From assembly GCA_027451625.1 (NCBI GenBank), contig DAIDIY010000047.1:1-52350 (forward strand): a DNA stretch of 52,350 nt. Reading direction: 5' to 3'. The notes beneath the pieces were generated by a model. That model was not told the origin of the DNA. It was given only the letters and a program-made list of their open reading frames with translations, and made no database searches. A program made the translations under genes and the position numbers. This stretch comes from Candidatus Daviesbacteria bacterium (GTDB taxonomy: Bacteria; Patescibacteriota; Microgenomatia; Daviesbacterales; UBA10151). This document shows, piece by piece, positions 15,830-22,771 of this stretch (position 1 is its first letter; each line of letters opens with the position of its first letter).

Positions 15830-15847
15830 GTGGTTAAACTATTTCAA

Positions 15848-15860
15848 TTTTCAAAGAGCT
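15848..15860 (-). promoter_or_regulatory. boxA-like antitermination element in the 16S leader
   Basis: The - strand reads AGCTCTTTGAAAA, close to the bacterial rRNA boxA core GCTCTTT. It lies in the leader between the promoter and the stalk, the normal position for Nus-dependent antitermination. The identification rests on this short match and location. Confidence 0.6.
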
Positions 15861-15956
15861 ATAGACCTTCTTTATAAAAACTTCATGGAAGGTGGTCTGT
15901 GAGGACCTAATTAGTTATGAGTAGTTTTCTTGCATTAAAAGAACTTTCCCAAACCT

Positions 15957-15976
15957 ATCTTTGAAACTTCAAAGAT
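15957..15976. repeat. Palindrome at the predicted 16S transcription start
   Basis: Arms ATCTTTGAA and TTCAAAGAT (9 bp) are separated by 2 bp. The predicted start site (about 15976, 7 nt after the -10) falls at its edge, so it lies in the first 20 transcribed bases. It may be a protein-binding site controlling rRNA synthesis or a short 5' hairpin; function unknown. Confidence 0.5.
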
Positions 15977-15982
15977 GTAAGT

Positions 15983-16011
15983 ATTCTACCTAATATGACA
16001 TCTAGTGTCAA
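15983..16011 (-). promoter_or_regulatory. Consensus sigma-70-type promoter of the 16S gene
   Basis: On the - strand a perfect -35 TTGACA (16011-16006), a 17-bp spacer and the -10 TAGAAT (15988-15983). It gives a leader of about 265 nt. This leader fills the 315-bp gap between the 16S gene and the next gene together with boxA, the stalk arm and a palindrome. Confidence 0.88.
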
Positions 16012-16027
16012 TCCCAAATGAAGCTAT

Positions 16028-16570
16028 TTAAAAAATTGATAAAGATTGGTTAGATAAAAACAAAGAAGAGGAAAATTTCCGCTTTAAAATGACGCCTAAA
16101 TCAATATTGCCAAAACTAGCACTCCTTTCCTTTGCATATGGTAATTGATTCTCCAAAGGCACTAACCCCTGTAAGTTTCCTTCACCTACATTCAATGATT
16201 GCGGCAAAATGGGACCAGATCCTCTCACATTAAATGCCGATATTGCTTGATCGGAGATTCTCGTCTCTACAATCCTACCTTTCAGGTTATAAAAGCTCTC
16301 CATGCGAGTGTCTAAAGTTAACGAATATCCGCATCCTTTTTCCAAAGCCTCTGTTACGAGCTTAATTCCATCTAATCCTGCGGAAAGACAGGCTAATAAA
16401 GTTCTTCCAGCTTGATTAAAATCTCCCTCCTTAACTCCAGTTACCATTCTAATACAAACTTGATAATCATCAGCCTGTGGAATCGGTTTTAAGCTCTGAA
16501 AATTTTCATCCTGATCCAAAGGTTGGATATAAGAAGTATTTTGAAATACCAAAAAGTCAGAGTTACTCAT
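16028..16570 (-). CDS. Hypothetical protein upstream of the 16S promoter
   Basis: Not recognised. The 180-residue protein has no signal peptide or membrane segment. The middle (about 70-110, ARTLLACLSAGLDGIKLVTEA-like) looks helical; the C-terminal third is Leu/Ser/Asn-rich. Its stop lies 17 nt from the 16S -35 box, so rRNA transcription starts directly behind it. A -10 hexamer TAAAAT ends 6 nt before the ATG, fitting the leaderless pattern of this genome and supporting both the start and that this is a real gene. It is divergent from the secreted-protein gene at 16650 (79-bp gap). Confidence 0.6.
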   Translation of the reverse strand: MSNSDFLVFQNTSYIQPLDQDENFQSLKPIPQADDYQVCIRMVTGVKEGDFNQAGRTLLACLSAGLDGIKLVTEALEKGCGYSLTLDTRMESFYNLKGRIVETRISDQAISAFNVRGSGPILPQSLNVGEGNLQGLVPLENQLPYAKERSASFGNIDLGVILKRKFSSSLFLSNQSLSIF

Positions 16571-16576
16571 GACAGT

Positions 16577-16582
16577 ATTTTA
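16577..16582 (-). promoter_or_regulatory. -10 element of the 16570 gene, leaderless type
   Basis: On the - strand TAAAAT is followed by 6 nt and then ATG. No TG extension and no clear -35 are seen. Confidence 0.4.
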
Positions 16583-16649
16583 CTACCATTTTATCGTTTT
16601 GAAGAATATATATTGCAAGAGTTAAGGAATTAACTTAATCTTAGTATAG

Positions 16650-17510
16650 ATGAAGTCAAAATTAATTATTAAGTTAATTTTAGCATTATTTATTATAATA
16701 TTAATTCTTCCAATTAGCCCTTCTAAAGCTCTTTCATCAAATACTACAATTCCTTGTCCCACCCCTGCCGCAGGAGCTTATCAAGGTATTCTAGTATCCC
16801 CTAATGATTTACTTACCGCACCCACCCCAGATGCGAATAATTTTTCAACTTTCTCAGGGACCAATTGCATTATAAGCAATGCTACTATTTTTTCAGATTA
16901 TTACTTTACTTCATTTGATAATGCACTCACTACTTATTTTACGAAAACTAATATCTCAAAGCTTTCACTTGTATATACACCTCCGGGGTCTGGAAGCTGT
17001 AATAAACAAACATTTACGCTTAACAATGATCAAAGTTGCTTTCAAAACTCACAAGGTAATTATGACCGATTATACTCTGTACAAAATGCTAATATAGATA
17101 TTCAAGGCGATCCTTCATCAATTTTTACCGTACCAACTGTTTTTTTTATTGATGGAAATCTTAATATCAAACACAATATTGCAGCAAGAAATGGCGTATT
17201 AACTTTTATTGTTTCTGGGAACATCAATATCGACCCTTCAGTAACGAATATAGATGCTTTTATGATAACTTTCGGTTCCTTTTGCGATAGTTATGTCTCA
17301 AATAGTTGTCAATCCAATGGCAGTGATTCTAAGCTTGTTATTAATGGATCAGTTATTTATTTGAACCCAAGCTCAACAAGCCCTAGTTTTGTTCGCAGAA
17401 TTTCTGGAACCGTAAGTTCATCAGAACAGATAATTTACGACCCAAGCTATATAGTTAATTTTGCAAATATCTTTTCTCAAGATCAAATTATCTGGAGCGA
17501 GATTCAATAA
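16650..17510 (+). CDS. Secreted or surface-anchored protein, unknown function
   Basis: Not recognised by family. The 286-residue product has a strong N-terminal signal or anchor (hydrophobic about 5-24) and then a Thr/Ser/Asn-rich exported region with at least six cysteines. The stretch about 145-235 (DGNLNIKHNIAARNG, VSGNINIDPSV, LVINGSVIYLN) has short alternating hydrophobic strands ending in NI/GN turns, as in right-handed beta-helix surface proteins. A role on the cell surface is likely. It is followed by about 55 nt and then the insertion sequence; its coding region appears undisturbed. A short palindrome (AGTTAA-GGAA-TTAACT, 16620-16635) precedes the start. Confidence 0.6.
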   Translation: MKSKLIIKLILALFIIILILPISPSKALSSNTTIPCPTPAAGAYQGILVSPNDLLTAPTPDANNFSTFSGTNCIISNATIFSDYYFTSFDNALTTYFTKTNISKLSLVYTPPGSGSCNKQTFTLNNDQSCFQNSQGNYDRLYSVQNANIDIQGDPSSIFTVPTVFFIDGNLNIKHNIAARNGVLTFIVSGNINIDPSVTNIDAFMITFGSFCDSYVSNSCQSNGSDSKLVINGSVIYLNPSSTSPSFVRRISGTVSSSEQIIYDPSYIVNFANIFSQDQIIWSEIQ

Positions 17511-17565
17511 GAGTTTATAAAACTAAAATCTGCTAATTATTAGGAAACTGTGGGCAATATATTAG

Positions 17566-17576
17566 ACTTGTAGCGA
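17566..17576. repeat. Left terminal inverted repeat of the insertion sequence
   Basis: ACTTGTAGCGA, the exact reverse complement of the right end at 18623-18633. Confidence 0.85.
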
Positions 17577-17610
17577 AATAGCTTTAATTATCCCCCTTAC
17601 ACCTGATATT

Positions 17611-18555
17611 TTATCCAGGTGGTCTGGTAAAGTTATATATACAAGCTACAGTTTTAATTGGTAGATTTAATTGCTCCTGATTTGTAATTTTTCCCCTGTA
17701 CCTTTGGCTTAATATATTGAAATGTTTAAGGTAACTGATTGGATGTTCTACCTTTACCCTAATGGAGGAGATTTTATGGTTGTTTCTTTTCTCCTCTTCA
17801 GTTAACTCTTTACCTTTAGGTTTTTTCTGAGGTAGGATCATCTTAAGATGAGGATTAATACCATTTGAGCCTAGATATCCTAAATCCGCTATATCTACTG
17901 AATTAGGTGGAATATACAAAGTATTTTTATCAGATTCAAACAATTTCTCATCATGAACAGTTCCTGGAACTGTATCTGAAACAGAAGTTATCCTTTTGGT
18001 TTTAGGATTAACCATAATTTGATTTTTAACACTATGATGTTTCTTTTTGCCTGAATAATAATTTTCTTGATTTATGTTATGGCTAATATTAGCTTTAGCA
18101 TTATCTTTAGGTCGTTGGATTGCTCTTTCAGTACAATCAACAATGAACTCAGATAATTCTGGATACTCCAGTATCCAACTCTCAAATGAGTTAATCCGGT
18201 GTAATCTTTGTTTTAAGGCTAGCTCATGACCTAATGCAGCAAACAGTACTTTAGATAAAAATTTAGTCCAAAGTTGAATGTTCCTTTTATCAAACTCAAA
18301 TAGTACTTGAGCAAATCTAAAGGTAGGATATATTTTGTAGTAAAACAGGATGAAAAACAGTTTATCTGTATCATCTTTTAAAGTTGAATGTCTTCCACCA
18401 CCTACATCCCTGACTCTGATAAATGAATATGCTCTTTTAGTTTCAGCTTGCCTTAGAGCTTTAGAAAATTTAGGCAATAGCTGATTAAATTGATTAAAAG
18501 TAATGCCAATTGCATATTGAAAAAGTTCAGGGTGTTTGAGAAGATAATTTATCAT
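17611..18555 (-). CDS. IS5-family-like DDE transposase
   Basis: Catalyses cut-and-paste or copy movement of the surrounding element. The 314-residue protein has an N-terminal helix-turn-helix region (about 12-35, ITFNQFNQLLPKF). An RNase H-like catalytic domain follows, with plausible DDE residues Asp140 (FIVDCTER), Asp224 (IADLGYLG) and Glu270 (VKVEHPI). The arrangement resembles the HTH_Tnp_4/DDE_Tnp_4 type found in IS5 subgroups. The frame is intact from ATG to TAG-side end inside the repeats. The start codon is buried in a hairpin, a common way of blocking translation from read-through RNA. Confidence 0.88.
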   Translation of the reverse strand: MINYLLKHPELFQYAIGITFNQFNQLLPKFSKALRQAETKRAYSFIRVRDVGGGRHSTLKDDTDKLFFILFYYKIYPTFRFAQVLFEFDKRNIQLWTKFLSKVLFAALGHELALKQRLHRINSFESWILEYPELSEFIVDCTERAIQRPKDNAKANISHNINQENYYSGKKKHHSVKNQIMVNPKTKRITSVSDTVPGTVHDEKLFESDKNTLYIPPNSVDIADLGYLGSNGINPHLKMILPQKKPKGKELTEEEKRNNHKISSIRVKVEHPISYLKHFNILSQRYRGKITNQEQLNLPIKTVACIYNFTRPPG

Positions 18556-18589
18556 AAAGGCAGTAGCTGACAGGCTCCTGCCTTTTATG
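18553..18589 (-). promoter_or_regulatory. Hairpin sequestering the transposase start codon
   Basis: In the mRNA, CATAAAAGGCAG (18589-18578) pairs with CTGCCTTTATG (18563-18553) around a 14-nt loop, with one bulged base. The final ATG is the transposase start codon. Long transcripts entering from the trmH side would fold this way and hide the start, while a transcript beginning inside the element would not. Confidence 0.6.
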
Positions 18590-18622
18590 TTATCAACCTA
18601 ATTTAATTTTAGTCAAATTAAA

Positions 18623-18633
18623 TCGCTACAAGT
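18623..18633. repeat. Right terminal inverted repeat of the insertion sequence
   Basis: TCGCTACAAGT. Its reverse complement contains TTGTAG, which provides the last sense codon and the stop of the trmH-like gene. Confidence 0.85.
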
Positions 18634-19159
18634 TTATTGTTTCTAACGCTTGATACAACACTATTCCTAAAGAAACCATCACGTTCAGGCTTATATTTAC
18701 TCCAGCCATTGGCAACTCTACTATAGTATCGCAACTTTGTAGAACTTCTTTCGATATTCCCAAACTTTCGTTTCCAACAACTAAACATACAGGCAAGCTA
18801 TAATCAAGCTTATCGTATGGTAAAGAATCACTATCTTGCTCTATAGCGACTATAGATAAATCTGGAATCGTTGTTTTTAATTTCTTTAAAGCTTCTATTG
18901 TTGTTGGAAAATATTCCCAATCAACCCATTCTGTTGTATTGATTGAAGCTTTTTTTATTCGAGAGTTTGGAGGTGTAGCAGTTTCACCGCAAAGATAGAT
19001 CTTTTTAGCAGCTACCGCATCAGCTAGACGGAATATAGAACCGATGTTATAAGTATCCAATACATTATCCAATAATATATATATATCTTTTTTTTGAATT
19101 TGATCTCGTCCCAATCCTGGTTCACCTTTACGAAGTTGTCGAGCGTTAAGTTTAATCAT
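18626..19159 (-). CDS. TrmH/SpoU-family RNA 2'-O-methyltransferase, C-terminus remodelled by the insertion sequence
   Basis: SAM-dependent ribose methyltransferase of the SPOUT fold, acting on rRNA or tRNA. All three motifs are present: NIGSIFRLADA near the N-terminus, LVVGNESLGIS in the middle and LPMAGVNISLNVMVSLGIVL at the end, forming the trefoil knot. The upstream ATG at 19165 would start just 1 nt after a -10 hexamer. The ATG at 19159, two codons later, lies 7 nt after it, the spacing seen elsewhere in this window, so 19159 is preferred. The last residue and stop (L, TAG) come from the insertion sequence. Joining the flanks without the element would read on for about nine codons to a TAG. 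The catalytic domain is complete, so the enzyme may still work. Confidence 0.88.
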   Translation of the reverse strand: MIKLNARQLRKGEPGLGRDQIQKKDIYILLDNVLDTYNIGSIFRLADAVAAKKIYLCGETATPPNSRIKKASINTTEWVDWEYFPTTIEALKKLKTTIPDLSIVAIEQDSDSLPYDKLDYSLPVCLVVGNESLGISKEVLQSCDTIVELPMAGVNISLNVMVSLGIVLYQALETINL

Positions 19160-19166
19160 AGCCATA

Positions 19167-19175
19167 ATTCTACCA
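19167..19175 (-). promoter_or_regulatory. Extended -10 promoter of the trmH-like gene, leaderless type
   Basis: On the - strand TGG then TAGAAT, followed by 7 nt to the ATG at 19159. This decides between two possible start codons. Confidence 0.55.
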
Positions 19176-19246
19176 TGATTTTACTTAAACTATCTTGCTT
19201 TGTTTTTATTGACAGCACATTCTTTTTCTCATACCATAAATAAAAG

Positions 19247-19744
19247 ATGAAAAATAATAAGATATTATTAATAATCATTACTAATGTATTAGTTATTGCG
19301 ATTTTAGGATTTCTTTTTTATTTATATCTCAATAGCCATTTTATCTATTTTCCCAAAAATCCATCAATCAATATTCCACAAGGTAATAATCAATCTCCTA
19401 CTGATCAAAATTCCTCACCACTTATAAATCCTAATAGCCACACATTACCTACTCCGCCTCCTCAACCTCCTCTAGTTCAAGGACAAAGAGCAACCTCTAT
19501 TGGTACAATTACGAAAAAAGATAACGACAGCATTACAGTACAAAGTGCAGACGGTAAATATTCTCAAACTTTTAATTTTGCAAGTGTCGTGGTGATATAT
19601 CCACTAGCTAGTCCAGGCAGTAGAGGAGTCAGTGGAACTACTAACAAAGATGCTATCATTTTAAATAAGCCTGTGGTGATAAATTTAATTCTTGAAAATG
19701 GAAAATATCTAGTCAATACTATTACATATCTAGCAAATTTTTAG
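19247..19744 (+). CDS. Membrane-anchored protein with Pro-rich linker, unknown function
   Basis: Not recognised. The 165-residue protein has one N-terminal membrane segment (about 5-27), a Pro/Asn/Ser/Gln-rich linker (about 40-85, including TPPPQPPLVQ) and a compact C-terminal domain of about 75 residues. The domain has beta-strand-like repeats (SIGTITKKDNDSITVQSADG) resembling small OB- or SH3-like exported domains. It is the first gene of a tight three-gene + strand set: the next ATG begins 1 nt after its stop. The set probably makes surface proteins together. Confidence 0.6.
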   Translation: MKNNKILLIIITNVLVIAILGFLFYLYLNSHFIYFPKNPSINIPQGNNQSPTDQNSSPLINPNSHTLPTPPPQPPLVQGQRATSIGTITKKDNDSITVQSADGKYSQTFNFASVVVIYPLASPGSRGVSGTTNKDAIILNKPVVINLILENGKYLVNTITYLANF

Positions 19745-19745
19745 A

Positions 19746-21455
19746 ATGAAAACATTAAAAGATAGACTAAAAAAAATTCCTCTACATAAGATTCCAAAAA
19801 CTGTGGCTTTTTCAGTATCATTATTTTTACTACTTTTAGCAACATACATATTAATTAATCAATACCCATTTGCTCACGCTTCAGATTATGCTTCAACTAA
19901 AATTTTACTGCCTATCTCCCCTTGTCCAACCAACCCGCCAGCACCAACTCCAGCTCCTCCTTGCGTATTAGGCGCAGCAAGTGCAGCAACGGCTACATAT
20001 CAAGATGTTTCATCAGATGTACACATCTCAGGAAATGTGGGTATAGGCAATACTGCTCCATTAGGACCTCTAGCCGTTGGTGATGCAACGACAGTTGGCT
20101 CAGATGGGTATATAGTCTTAGGTAAGAAAACTAGTAATGGCTGGAACAGAGAAGCAAGGATTGGATATGATAACAACTACAATTTGATCCTAGGAGATTT
20201 TGGCGCTGGAAATAGTTCTGGCAGTGTTTGGACTCCTCAGTTAAGTATTGCATGGCAAGCTCCAGCGAATGATATCGTTGTAAATCAATATGGAAATATA
20301 GGATTAGGGACAGTTAATCCTATCGAACAGCTGGATCTTACTGGATCTATACATTTAAATGGAGCAAATAATTCTGGTGATTCTCCAGCTATTACATTAA
20401 ATTCTGCAGACCAATGGACCTTTAATGGTCAAAGCTTAAGGTCATATGGTTTTGGCTTTCATACAGATGAAAACAGTACCAACTGGGGTCCTTATATATC
20501 AGGTTGGGGTGGAATCGAGATGTTTACAAATGATACTGCCAGTAATATTTTCGATATGACTCAAGCGGGTAATGTAGGTATAGGAACATCGACCCCGTGG
20601 ATGAAACTAGATGTTCAGGGAAGTTTAGACTTAGCTAATAATAATAGTGCTTCTACCAATAGAATATATTTATCCTCTGGAGATGCTAACCATTACATTT
20701 ATTCTACAGGTAGCGGAGGAAATAATATGTACTTTGGTGAATATGGAGCTAATTTTCACTTTACTGATACGAGTAATGGATCAGATGCAGTTGCAATCAG
20801 TCAGGGAGCATATTCATCGGGGGGTATAAAAATAGGAGGATCAAATTCATTAAGCGGTAATGCCAACGGGTGGATTTATGTAGGAGATGGTAGCAATACA
20901 GTTTATGGTAATCAAGGTCTTGCTGCCAATAAATTATGGGCAAACTCAACTCTTTGTCTATCAGGAAAGTGCATAACTGGTTGGCCTGGTCAAGAAACAA
21001 CAGTTAGCTTAGGTCATTCCTCAGGATCTGGACATTGGGATAATACTAATTGGGATTCAAACGGGAATTTCTTTTATTATGATTCATCAAAATATACAGG
21101 TGCGACAGTGTATCTTGATGTAACAGGTACATCGGGCGCACCTTATAGTGCTGGTCCAGGGAGTGCTCCTTGCGCGGATGATACTACTCTGATACAGACA
21201 GTCTATGGAGAGTTAAAAAGCAATACAGATACAACTGGGGCTAATACTGCTGAAAACACGGACAGTACTTTTAATGTTACTAGTTGGCAAGACGTCCCCG
21301 GAACGCAGATGACTTGGAACAGTCATCCAAATTTATTAAGGCAAAGGATTGGTCCTATAACATTAACATCCGGCAGATTATATACTTATGCATCGCAATC
21401 GAAGAACTGCAATGGTTTTATTGTAACAGATGCGAATTTGGTATTTGACTGGTAA
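19746..21455 (+). CDS. Large surface protein with GNVGIGT-type repeats
   Basis: A 569-residue exported protein with a basic N-terminus, a membrane segment (about 18-37) and a Pro-rich spacer (about 55-75). A beta-rich region follows with three spaced copies of a GN(V/I)G(I/L)G motif: GNVGIGNTAP (about 96), GNIGLGTVNP (about 183) and GNVGIGTSTP (about 275). Such repeats occur in phage tail-fibre and bacterial adhesin shafts, each followed by a short L(D)VxG strand. No C-terminal peptidase S74 chaperone is evident; the C-terminal about 170 residues form a separate Cys-containing domain. An adhesin-like role is inferred. It shares one base with the start of the next gene (TAATG). Confidence 0.65.
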   Translation: MKTLKDRLKKIPLHKIPKTVAFSVSLFLLLLATYILINQYPFAHASDYASTKILLPISPCPTNPPAPTPAPPCVLGAASAATATYQDVSSDVHISGNVGIGNTAPLGPLAVGDATTVGSDGYIVLGKKTSNGWNREARIGYDNNYNLILGDFGAGNSSGSVWTPQLSIAWQAPANDIVVNQYGNIGLGTVNPIEQLDLTGSIHLNGANNSGDSPAITLNSADQWTFNGQSLRSYGFGFHTDENSTNWGPYISGWGGIEMFTNDTASNIFDMTQAGNVGIGTSTPWMKLDVQGSLDLANNNSASTNRIYLSSGDANHYIYSTGSGGNNMYFGEYGANFHFTDTSNGSDAVAISQGAYSSGGIKIGGSNSLSGNANGWIYVGDGSNTVYGNQGLAANKLWANSTLCLSGKCITGWPGQETTVSLGHSSGSGHWDNTNWDSNGNFFYYDSSKYTGATVYLDVTGTSGAPYSAGPGSAPCADDTTLIQTVYGELKSNTDTTGANTAENTDSTFNVTSWQDVPGTQMTWNSHPNLLRQRIGPITLTSGRLYTYASQSKNCNGFIVTDANLVFDW

Positions 21456-21937
21456 TGACAAAAATCTTAGCTGTTGCCTATATCTTAATAGTCTTTTTAT
21501 ATTTCTTCATTATTCCTAAAATAGTGTACGCGTCCTGGATTATAGATATGACTCCTCCCGTATGTAAAGTAACAGCTCAAAGTGTTCCAAATAATATTGA
21601 CCTTACTAATCAGTCTGTCCCTGCAGGAACAAACTATACAGCTCAAGCCTCATCTGAAGATACTCAGAGCTCTCTAATTTCTTTTACCTTTACCGGAACT
21701 ACTGGAACTGGAACTCAAATTTTTAACTATTCTTTAGGGTCTCCTGTAGGAGCAGGAACTTGGGCTTATTTACCGACTCCTACTCCATATAATGGAACCA
21801 CTTCAATAAGTGACTATCCTTACACATTTACAGCGACATGTGAAGATTCTGCTGGAAATAGTATTACAGTAAATCCTAAGATGTACACTCCCCCTTATAT
21901 GCAGACAGTAGGCGGAGATGTTCATGCTAATCAGTAG
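21455..21937 (+). CDS. Small secreted protein, unknown function
   Basis: Not recognised. The 160-residue protein has an N-terminal signal or anchor (about 4-26). A Thr/Ser/Pro-rich exported part follows with two cysteines far apart (PPVCKVTAQ and FTATCEDSAGN), fitting an Ig-like beta-sandwich closed by one disulfide. The phrase TATCEDSAGNS is typical of such folds. It overlaps the preceding surface-protein gene by one base, so the two should be translated together. It ends 3 nt before the convergent uppS gene. Confidence 0.6.
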   Translation: MTKILAVAYILIVFLYFFIIPKIVYASWIIDMTPPVCKVTAQSVPNNIDLTNQSVPAGTNYTAQASSEDTQSSLISFTFTGTTGTGTQIFNYSLGSPVGAGTWAYLPTPTPYNGTTSISDYPYTFTATCEDSAGNSITVNPKMYTPPYMQTVGGDVHANQ

Positions 21938-21940
21938 ATT

Positions 21941-22642
21941 TTACTTGCCGAAATTCCTCTTTTGTTTTTGATACCAGCTAACTGCTCTTCTTAATTCTTT
22001 CGCTCCAAAATCAGGCCATAAAGTAGGAGTAAAGTATAGCTCCGAGTAGGCTGTTTGCCAGATTAAAAAATTAGAGAGCCTTACTCTGCCACCGGTACGA
22101 ATAACTAACTCGGGCTCAGTTTGACCATTAGTATATAAGTGCTTATCAAGAAGTTCCTCGTTAATTTTATCTAACTCTACACCATTTTTAACTATCTCCT
22201 TAATTGCTGATATAATCTCTTTTTTACCACCATAGTTTAAAGCAATATTTAATTTTATTGCCTCATTTTTGATATATGTTTTGCGCAATTCTCTAATAAT
22301 TTTTTTTATTGTTTCTGGCAATCCGTTCAATTCTCCTAAGATCTCTACAGAAACACCCTTTTTCATCATTTTTTTTAACTTTGTATGATAATTAGTACTA
22401 ATAATTCTAAATAAGCTTAAAACTTCGCGTTTTGCTCTCTCTTTGATATTTTCTGTTGAAAGAGCATAAACAGTAATCGTCTTTATTCCCATATCAGAAG
22501 CTTCATCTACAACTGTTTCTAAAGCATCCGCTCCTGCTTCATGTCCTTTATAGTCCGGTAGGTTATGATTTCTCGCCCATCGACGATTTCCATCCATAAT
22601 GATAGCAATATGAGAAGGAATATTATTTTTACTTAGATCCAT
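21941..22642 (-). CDS. uppS: Isoprenyl (undecaprenyl) diphosphate synthase
   Basis: Cis-prenyltransferase that extends farnesyl diphosphate with isopentenyl diphosphate to make the lipid carrier for peptidoglycan and surface glycans. The start motif MDGNRRWA contains the catalytic Asp. Further blocks are GHEAGADAL, TVYALSTEN, and RTGGRVRLSNFLIWQ with YSELYFT and WPDF near the C-terminus. Length (233 aa) is normal. In the IPP-binding loop the residue usually Glu (GGE) is Arg (GGR). An extended -10 (TGA then TATTAT) ends 7 nt before the ATG. The glycosyltransferase cluster on the other side of the divergent gap probably uses the carrier made here. Confidence 0.96.
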   Translation of the reverse strand: MDLSKNNIPSHIAIIMDGNRRWARNHNLPDYKGHEAGADALETVVDEASDMGIKTITVYALSTENIKERAKREVLSLFRIISTNYHTKLKKMMKKGVSVEILGELNGLPETIKKIIRELRKTYIKNEAIKLNIALNYGGKKEIISAIKEIVKNGVELDKINEELLDKHLYTNGQTEPELVIRTGGRVRLSNFLIWQTAYSELYFTPTLWPDFGAKELRRAVSWYQKQKRNFGK

Positions 22643-22649
22643 GGATGAA

Positions 22650-22658
22650 ATAATATCA
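22650..22658 (-). promoter_or_regulatory. Extended -10 promoter of uppS, leaderless type
   Basis: On the - strand TGA then TATTAT, followed by 7 nt to the ATG. Confidence 0.5.
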
Positions 22659-22754
22659 GATTAAATACTAGACTGCAAAGCTGATTAGCTTTATTTAGGC
22701 TTTTATAAAAATTTATACAAAATAAAGATTATTTATTCTCCTTTTAAGGTCCTT

Positions 22755-22760
22755 TATAAT
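22755..22760 (+). promoter_or_regulatory. -10 element for the glycosylation cluster
   Basis: A perfect TATAAT ends 11 nt before the ATG at 22772, giving at most a very short leader. No good -35 is seen 17 bp upstream. It is the likely start of the long + strand gene set. Confidence 0.45.
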
Positions 22761-22771
22761 TTATAAGTAAT

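Larger units (their letters stand above)
17566..18633 (-). mobile_element. IS5-like insertion sequence, about 1.07 kb
   Basis: Bounded by 11-bp perfect terminal inverted repeats ACTTGTAGCGA (17566-17576) and TCGCTACAAGT (18623-18633), enclosing one intact transposase gene. TTA lies on both sides (17562-17564 and 18634-18636), with one extra G on the left. This is compatible with a 3-bp target duplication but not clean. The right end supplies the stop codon of the neighbouring trmH-like gene. The intact gene and repeats suggest recent arrival. Confidence 0.85.

Noticed and set aside
16620-16635. Palindrome AGTTAA-GGAA-TTAACT before the 16650 gene
   Set aside because: Six-base AT-rich arms are likely by chance in this composition, with no second copy nearby.
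17562-18636. A clean 3-bp TTA target-site duplication for the insertion sequence
   Set aside because: TTA occurs on both sides but an extra G separates it from the left repeat, so the exact duplication cannot be confirmed.
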